From Paeniglutamicibacter terrestris (GTDB lineage Bacteria > Actinomycetota > Actinomycetes > Actinomycetales > Micrococcaceae), in NCBI RefSeq assembly GCF_012271785.1, contig NZ_JAAWVT010000001.1, forward strand, positions 310,001-374,000: a DNA stretch of 64,000 nucleotides, in the 5' to 3' direction. Below, in pieces: positions 59,398 to 64,000 of the stretch; position 1 is the first letter of the stretch; each line of letters starts with the position of its first letter. The notes under the pieces were generated by a model, which was not told the origin of the DNA, did not search any database, and worked only from the letters and a program-made list of their open reading frames with translations. A program made the position numbers and the translations under genes.

Positions 59398-59652
59398 ATG
59401 AGCAGTACCTTTGACGATACGGTCTTCGACGAGCCGCTTGATGATGACATGTTCGAGCCCGGTGATGGTCGAGATGGGCAACCCTATGAAGGCTCCTCCG
59501 ATAGTCCCGAGTCCATGACGGCCCTCGACCCGCTGCGCAAACACCTTTATCTCCTGGATGATGACCTCACCGCCGAAGACGAAGACAGTGATGAAGAAAC
59601 GGTTGAGCAAGAGTGGACCGACGACGAAATCTCGGAAGAAGAAAACCAATAG
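59398..59652 (+). CDS. Small acidic protein of unknown function
   Basis: 84 residues with a strikingly acidic composition: DDTVFDEPLDDDMFEPGD at the start and DDDLTAEDEDSDEETVEQE near the end, around a less charged middle (TALDPLRKHLYLLDDD). No signal or membrane segment. ATG 59398 follows AGGG at good spacing. Such proteins may be intrinsically disordered or bind metal or protein partners. Its own terminator follows. Confidence 0.75.
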   Translation: MSSTFDDTVFDEPLDDDMFEPGDGRDGQPYEGSSDSPESMTALDPLRKHLYLLDDDLTAEDEDSDEETVEQEWTDDEISEEENQ

Positions 59653-59670
59653 CCGCTTGAGCCATAGGAT

Positions 59671-59718
59671 GGGAAGCGGAGCGTAACCGATCCGGTCGCG
59701 CTCCCTTTCCTTTTTTTT
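59671..59718 (+). terminator. Terminator with eight-T tail
   Basis: GGAGCG 59678-59683 pairs with CGCTCC 59698-59703 around an ACCG/CGGT inner helix, then TTTCC and T8. Confidence 0.8.
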
Positions 59719-59737
59719 GGACGGCACGGGAGTTTCA

Positions 59738-60673
59738 GTGGTCAATCCGGTTCATCTGCGCACGCTGATCGAAGTGGTGAAGCACAAGTCATTTGCTTCA
59801 GCCTCGCTCGCCTTGGGTTACACGCCCTCGGCCGTCTCCCAGCAGATGTCGGCTCTTGAACGCGACACCGGAACCACGCTTTTTGCGCGTGGGGCTAAGA
59901 GCATTGACCCCACTCCCGCCGCTCTGACCATGATCCGTCATGCCCGGCGAGTCCTCACCGATATCGACACGCTCATGGCGGCGACGGCCACCCCCGATTT
60001 GGACGCCAGTGGCAAGCCACTGCAGGAACTGAACCTCGGGATCTTCCCCTCGCTGGCTACCTATGCGCTACCTCGACTGCTGGGATCGGCCGATTGGGAC
60101 AAGCTCGGCATAGCCCTGCGGGTGAATGTGGGCGAACCTCAACTCACCATCGGCGGACTGCGTCGGGACGGCGATCTAGATGTTGCCCTAATCTTCCAGG
60201 TGGGCCAGGGCGGGCTGGCCTGGCCGGCACAGTTGCAACGCCAATGGCTCGGGGACGATCCGTTCCGGGTGGTGGTTCCGGCCTCATGGAAGCTTGATGG
60301 CTCCTCGATTTTCAGCGCCGACCAGCTGGCGGACATGCCCTGGATCATCCACCACCCCGGCACCTCCGATGCAACGGTGATCTCGCGATTGTTTGACGCG
60401 GTTAATCTCCACCCACGCGTGGTGGCACATAGCGATGACTTTAATGCTTCCCTGCAGATGGCTGCCGCCGGGCTCGGAGCTGCCTTGGTTCCCCAATTGG
60501 CCATGGCCCAGGCGCCAGCCGGCATTCAAGTCATCGATGCACCGGAAATACGCCTCGCCCGCAGCATTTTCGCCCTGCGCCCCGAGACGCGAGAAAACCC
60601 GAAGGTTGGCGTCTTCATGGATCGCCTGGCCGGAGTCTTGGCCGAGCTAGAGATCGCCCCAACCAAGAACTAG
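59738..60673 (+). CDS. LysR-family transcriptional regulator
   Basis: 311 residues from GTG 59738, set by GGGAG six bases upstream. The LysR helix-turn-helix is NPVHLRTLIEVVKHKSFASA, then LGYTPSAVSQQMSALERDTG, followed by the RARGAKSI-type wing. The periplasmic-binding-like sensor domain occupies the rest (LNLGIFPSLATYALPRLLG). The usual target would be a divergent neighbour, but both flanking genes are on the same or convergent strand, so the target is unknown. TTG 59717 is an alternative start. Confidence 0.9.
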   Translation: MVNPVHLRTLIEVVKHKSFASASLALGYTPSAVSQQMSALERDTGTTLFARGAKSIDPTPAALTMIRHARRVLTDIDTLMAATATPDLDASGKPLQELNLGIFPSLATYALPRLLGSADWDKLGIALRVNVGEPQLTIGGLRRDGDLDVALIFQVGQGGLAWPAQLQRQWLGDDPFRVVVPASWKLDGSSIFSADQLADMPWIIHHPGTSDATVISRLFDAVNLHPRVVAHSDDFNASLQMAAAGLGAALVPQLAMAQAPAGIQVIDAPEIRLARSIFALRPETRENPKVGVFMDRLAGVLAELEIAPTKN

Positions 60674-60698
60674 AGACTGCGCCGTGGAGTAGGCTTCG

Positions 60699-63302
60699 TT
60701 AGCTATTGCCGCTGACAGTACTGGTGCTCACCGAGACGACAGCCCCATTTGTGGTGCGCACGCCGCTGGTATTGCCCACTGCGCGATTGTCCAAGATCTT
60801 GGATCCCGAAACCTTCATTGTGGCCGAACCGGACGCGGCAATGCCACCGGTGAACGTGGTCGGCTTGTACCCCGCCCAGCCATTGGCACTGATTTCCGTG
60901 CTCTTGATGATCGAGTTCTTCCCGGTGGAGCCGGTGATTCCCGACTGCCCGTTGAGCCGGACCAAGGAGCCGCTGATCGTGGTGGATTGTCCGTTGCTCT
61001 GCACGCCAATGCCGTGATTCCAGGCGACGGTCGAGGCATACAGCGTTGAGTGGGCACCCTTAAGCCACAGTGCACCGGTGTTGCTCGGATTTGCGTAGCC
61101 AATGATGTACACATTGCCCAGCTTGGACCAGGTGCCCAGATTCACCGAACGGGTGGCCGAGGCCATGGTGTATTTGTTGGTGGTGCTGCTGGCCTTGGTC
61201 GTATAGATGGATCGGTTCTTGTGATCAATCCAGTAGGTTCCGCCCACCACCGCGGCCTTGCTGGTGACCCTTTTGAGGGCTGCCCCATTGGCATAAAGTA
61301 TCTGGGTGCTATTGCAGAGGTTGCCGGTGGTGCAGGCCAGCCCGGTTGGTGCCGTGGCCGGAATCTTGGTGGAGTAGATCCGCTGCAGGGTTCCGGAGAC
61401 GGTGGTGCTGACCGCGACGGTTCCGTCCAAACGAGTGTTGGATCGCGTATTACCCGCCAGGGACTGGCGAGGCTTAAGCGTGAGGTTGTTCGGCTTGTGA
61501 GTTCCGGCGTCCAAGCAGATCACCGCTCCCTCGACGGCAGCCGAAACCGCCGTGGCCAGGTTGGCCCCGACCTTCACCGTGGTGGTGCAGAAGTTTCTCG
61601 GATTGATGGTTGTTGCTACCGGGGCGGCCACGATCGGTTTGATGCTGGTGATCCACGCCGAGAACGCACCAACACCGGTGCTCGAGCCGCGGAAGGCGTT
61701 GCCGGTCAGGGTTTTGCTGAGGCCGGTTGAGGACTTTGCCGTCGCCGATTTAATCGTCAGATCCGCGGACTTGGTGAAGGCTACCGAGGCCACTTCCTTG
61801 AGTCCAAAGACCTGGGCCAACTTCGCCTGGGTGATTTTTTGACTCCAGGTCTTGTACGGGTTGTTCGCGTTGGTCTTCAGTGACCAGGGATCACTCCGTG
61901 AGCGCAGGTACGGGAATGGAGTTGACCAGACATCTTCGCTGTTTCGGGTGGCCCCTCCGCTTGAGGAGAAGTACAGGGTATCGGCAAGTCGCCCGGCGTA
62001 CATGACGACCTTCCCGGTGGCCGGAACACCGGTGGAGGTACGCGTGAGGGTGGCGTCAACTGCCGCCTTCCATTTGGCTCCGTAACCGAGCTGTTCGTTC
62101 TCTTTCACAAATCCGGTGAACTTCTGATCCAGCGTCTCATCGGTGACGTTGCAGTCACAGGAGGACTTGAGCGTATTCACCTTGCGCATCGCGTAGGTTC
62201 GTCCGGCCATGGCCTGGGCTTGGAGCACCGCCGAGGGCCAAGATGAGGGAACCTCGGCCAGACCATAGAGATACTCATCGTTGAGCCGCAAGGAGGTCAC
62301 CAGATTGACCTGATCGCTGAGTATCCCGGCTTCCAGCACGCCATGGCGGTAGATCCCGGGTGAGGTGGATTCGGCGTTGGACTTGTTGATCAAGAGGGTT
62401 GCCGCGGTAGATGCGGGCCAGGCCCGGGTGCCTTCCCATTGGATGCGCAATTTCCCGGTGACCAAGTTGGCTTGCGGGGCAGGGTTTATGTCCCTGACCC
62501 CGTCTTTGTTCAGGTCGCGTGCAATGACGTCGTATCCGGCCGGGGTCTTAAACGTATAGCTCAGCGAGGTGCCGCTACGGGAGAAGGACAGTGTGGAACC
62601 CGCCGCCCCCGTGTAAGTCTTTTTGGCCGTCGGATCAATCACGCGCATTTTTCCGCCGGCAACGCTCAGCGAGCTGGTCGCTGACTTGAGCAGTTGCACA
62701 CGGATGTCACTGGCTGCCGAGCTGGTGCTGGCCGTGACGGTGGCCGGGTTGTAGTAGTACTGCAGGATGGAGGTGGCGCTTTTGCCTTCCTCGGCCATGG
62801 AGCGGGCGCCGTATTGACTCATCCCTACCCCGTGCCCCCAGCCGGAACCTGCGAGGGTGAAGTCCCCCGGCTTGGGCGCCGGTAGCCAGTAGCTGGTGCC
62901 GTTGCTGCGTGCACCCAGAATGCCACCGGTGAAGGCCTGCCGGGTGTCGGCTCCGTAGCTGTACTGTTCGGCCGTCGGGTAGCCGAACCTACCGTTTTCC
63001 CAGCCGGTGTCCGCCCACGCCTGGGCCAACGCATTGCGGACCGTCAAGGCCTTACGAGTATCGGAATACACCACAATTCCGTCGCCGTGCGAACGCCACA
63101 GTCGCCCGTCCTTCAGCTTCCCGGTGGTGGCGTCGGCGCCGCCAAGGCTTATGGCGGCCTTAGCCAGGTATGTCGCATTGGACTCGGCGATAGGTGCGGC
63201 CGGCACCATCGTGGTGATCGAGGGAGCTGCCGCGGCCGCGGTTCCGGGAATCAGCACGCCGACGAACAAGGTGGCAGCAAGCATCAGGGCGGTAGGTCTC
63301 AT
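60699..63302 (-). CDS. Secreted SpoIID-domain protein with C-terminal beta-helix
   Basis: 867 residues from ATG 63302, with AAGGAAA just upstream. A signal peptide (MRPTALMLAATLFVGVLIPG) leads to an LGFP-like repeat (FGYPTAEQYSYG, AFTGGILGARSNG). The SpoIID/LytB domain follows: GSGWGHGVGMSQYGARSMAE and EYLYGLAEVPSSWPSAVLQA, with AGRTYAMRKV. The C-terminal third resembles a right-handed parallel beta-helix with short 'N/G.S.I..S.I..N' rungs (GAHSTLYASTVAWNHGIGV and later). SpoIID cuts glycan strands in spore formers; non-sporulating actinobacteria have relatives for wall remodelling. Likely a surface-exposed wall hydrolase or regulator. Confidence 0.85.
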   Translation of the reverse strand: MRPTALMLAATLFVGVLIPGTAAAAAPSITTMVPAAPIAESNATYLAKAAISLGGADATTGKLKDGRLWRSHGDGIVVYSDTRKALTVRNALAQAWADTGWENGRFGYPTAEQYSYGADTRQAFTGGILGARSNGTSYWLPAPKPGDFTLAGSGWGHGVGMSQYGARSMAEEGKSATSILQYYYNPATVTASTSSAASDIRVQLLKSATSSLSVAGGKMRVIDPTAKKTYTGAAGSTLSFSRSGTSLSYTFKTPAGYDVIARDLNKDGVRDINPAPQANLVTGKLRIQWEGTRAWPASTAATLLINKSNAESTSPGIYRHGVLEAGILSDQVNLVTSLRLNDEYLYGLAEVPSSWPSAVLQAQAMAGRTYAMRKVNTLKSSCDCNVTDETLDQKFTGFVKENEQLGYGAKWKAAVDATLTRTSTGVPATGKVVMYAGRLADTLYFSSSGGATRNSEDVWSTPFPYLRSRSDPWSLKTNANNPYKTWSQKITQAKLAQVFGLKEVASVAFTKSADLTIKSATAKSSTGLSKTLTGNAFRGSSTGVGAFSAWITSIKPIVAAPVATTINPRNFCTTTVKVGANLATAVSAAVEGAVICLDAGTHKPNNLTLKPRQSLAGNTRSNTRLDGTVAVSTTVSGTLQRIYSTKIPATAPTGLACTTGNLCNSTQILYANGAALKRVTSKAAVVGGTYWIDHKNRSIYTTKASSTTNKYTMASATRSVNLGTWSKLGNVYIIGYANPSNTGALWLKGAHSTLYASTVAWNHGIGVQSNGQSTTISGSLVRLNGQSGITGSTGKNSIIKSTEISANGWAGYKPTTFTGGIAASGSATMKVSGSKILDNRAVGNTSGVRTTNGAVVSVSTSTVSGNS

Positions 63303-63410
63303 CGGTTTCCTTGGGGCGGCGCGACGGCGTTGTCCGGTTACACCCGGGGCCATGAAATCTGATCATACTTCAGCTGCATTAACTCGGCAGCAGTTTCGCC
63401 TCACCCGGTG

Positions 63411-64000
63411 GTGCACGATATCTTGGCACCAGCACCTTTCACGCCATCAAACAGGAGTTTTGTCATCTCGTCCATCATCACCGCTTCCACCCATGGCTCG
63501 CTGGGTCTGGTGATGTTGCGCCGCCCCGAGGCCATCAATGCCCTCACCCTGGGCATGCTGGAAGACCTCACTCGGATCTTCACGGACTTTAGATCCGATA
63601 CCAAAATCTCCATGGTCATCCTGCAGGGTGCGGGGGCACGCGGATTTTGTGCCGGTGGGGACATCAAGGACTTTCACGCAGCGGTCAGCAGCGGGGAACA
63701 CCAACGCTTCCTAGAGTTACTGAGACTCGAATTTGCCCTTGATGAGATGATCGCCAACTATCCCAAACCGGTGATCACCATGGTCCATGGCCTGTGTATG
63801 GGCGGCGGGATCGGCCTGGCCTCCCATGCTTCGATCCGCATCACCACACCAGAGGCTCGTTTTGCCTTGCCCGAGGCGCGCATCGGATACTCTCCCGATG
63901 TGGGATCCACCCTGCTGATGGCCAGGGCCCCGGGGCACGTGGGTGAATACTTGGCCCTGACCGGGACCAGCTTCACCGGTGCCGACGCGGTAGAACTGGG
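63411..64000 (+). CDS. 3-hydroxyisobutyryl-CoA hydrolase-like enzyme (partial, runs off the right edge)
   Basis: The visible part has the crotonase fold: INALTLGMLEDL, oxyanion-hole motif RGFCAGGDIKDF, then MGGGIGLASHASIRITTPEA, FALPEARIGYSPDVGST and GEYLALTGTSFTG. The PDVG and EARIGYSPDVG parts identify the hydrolase (HIBCH) group over plain enoyl-CoA hydratases. It acts in valine breakdown. The start is uncertain: AGGAG at 63453-63457 points to about 63462-63467, where only GTC and ATC codons occur in frame; GTG 63411 or TTG 63423 are the nearest standard starts. The 3' end is missing. Confidence 0.85.
   Translation, partial: MHDILAPAPFTPSNRSFVISSIITASTHGSLGLVMLRRPEAINALTLGMLEDLTRIFTDFRSDTKISMVILQGAGARGFCAGGDIKDFHAAVSSGEHQRFLELLRLEFALDEMIANYPKPVITMVHGLCMGGGIGLASHASIRITTPEARFALPEARIGYSPDVGSTLLMARAPGHVGEYLALTGTSFTGADAVEL

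Overview
The window is chromosomal DNA from a high-GC Gram-positive bacterium. The gene families point to an actinobacterium, most likely Micrococcaceae (Arthrobacter-like); the genus is an inference. Support comes from an IdeR/DtxR-type iron box, a HemD-like protein with a C-terminal winged helix beside assimilatory nirBD, twin-arginine and lipoprotein signals of the actinobacterial type, and several genes with a TANNNT -10 box directly before the start codon, as in leaderless transcripts. No rRNA, tRNA, CRISPR array, integrase or intact insertion sequence was seen.

Layout. 1-5.4 kb: end of an amino-acid permease, a lipoprotein gene between two copies of a terminator-bearing repeat, and a ferric-siderophore ABC operon (binding protein, two permeases, ATPase) behind an iron box. 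5.6-10 kb: a FtsX/LolD-type ABC pair, a small CxxC protein, an orphan YqaJ-type nuclease and an MscS channel. 10-19 kb: secreted AMIN-like protein, PhzF isomerase, DHA2 exporter, DoxX protein, TetR-GNAT pair, acyl-CoA dehydrogenase, an exported intradiol-dioxygenase-like lipoprotein and a short-chain dehydrogenase. 19-30 kb: an AT-rich spacer with RNA-like folds, HrpB helicase, ABC-2 exporter, stress protein, hydrolase, thiolase, two related small-RNA-like units around a tiny acidic protein, a YghZ-type reductase and an aldehyde dehydrogenase. 30-38 kb: two SH3 cell-wall proteins, AI-2E transporter, ferritin, SdpI-like protein and Tex.

38-40.6 kb is a lower-GC pocket with small genes, a two-ORF mini-operon and a decayed membrane-anchored thioredoxin gene (MauD/TlpA type) that can still be read through its stops. 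40.6-50.5 kb: amine-type oxidoreductase, S9 peptidase, a divergent Nramp-like transporter behind a strongly folded leader, DUF1697 protein, TRIC-type channel, CynX-type MFS, and a divergent TetR/DHA2 exporter pair with a near-perfect 30-bp operator.

50.5-57 kb is the clearest functional unit. It is a divergent nitrite-assimilation and siroheme locus: nirB, SUMT and a HemD-like regulator run left, and nirD and sirB run right from a shared 339-bp control region with GlnR-like half-sites. NirBD reduces nitrite to ammonium, while SUMT and SirB act in the route to the siroheme that NirB needs. 57-64 kb: cold-shock protein with a foldable leader, lipoprotein, luciferase-like monooxygenase, two small proteins, LysR regulator, a large SpoIID/beta-helix secreted protein and the start of a 3-hydroxyisobutyryl-CoA hydrolase gene.

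The most unusual items are the paired small-RNA-like units (26.6 and 27.2 kb), the Nramp-like leader at 44.1 kb, the fossil thioredoxin gene, and tiny genes missed by a 60-residue cut-off. All assignments come from reading the sequence; no database search was run.
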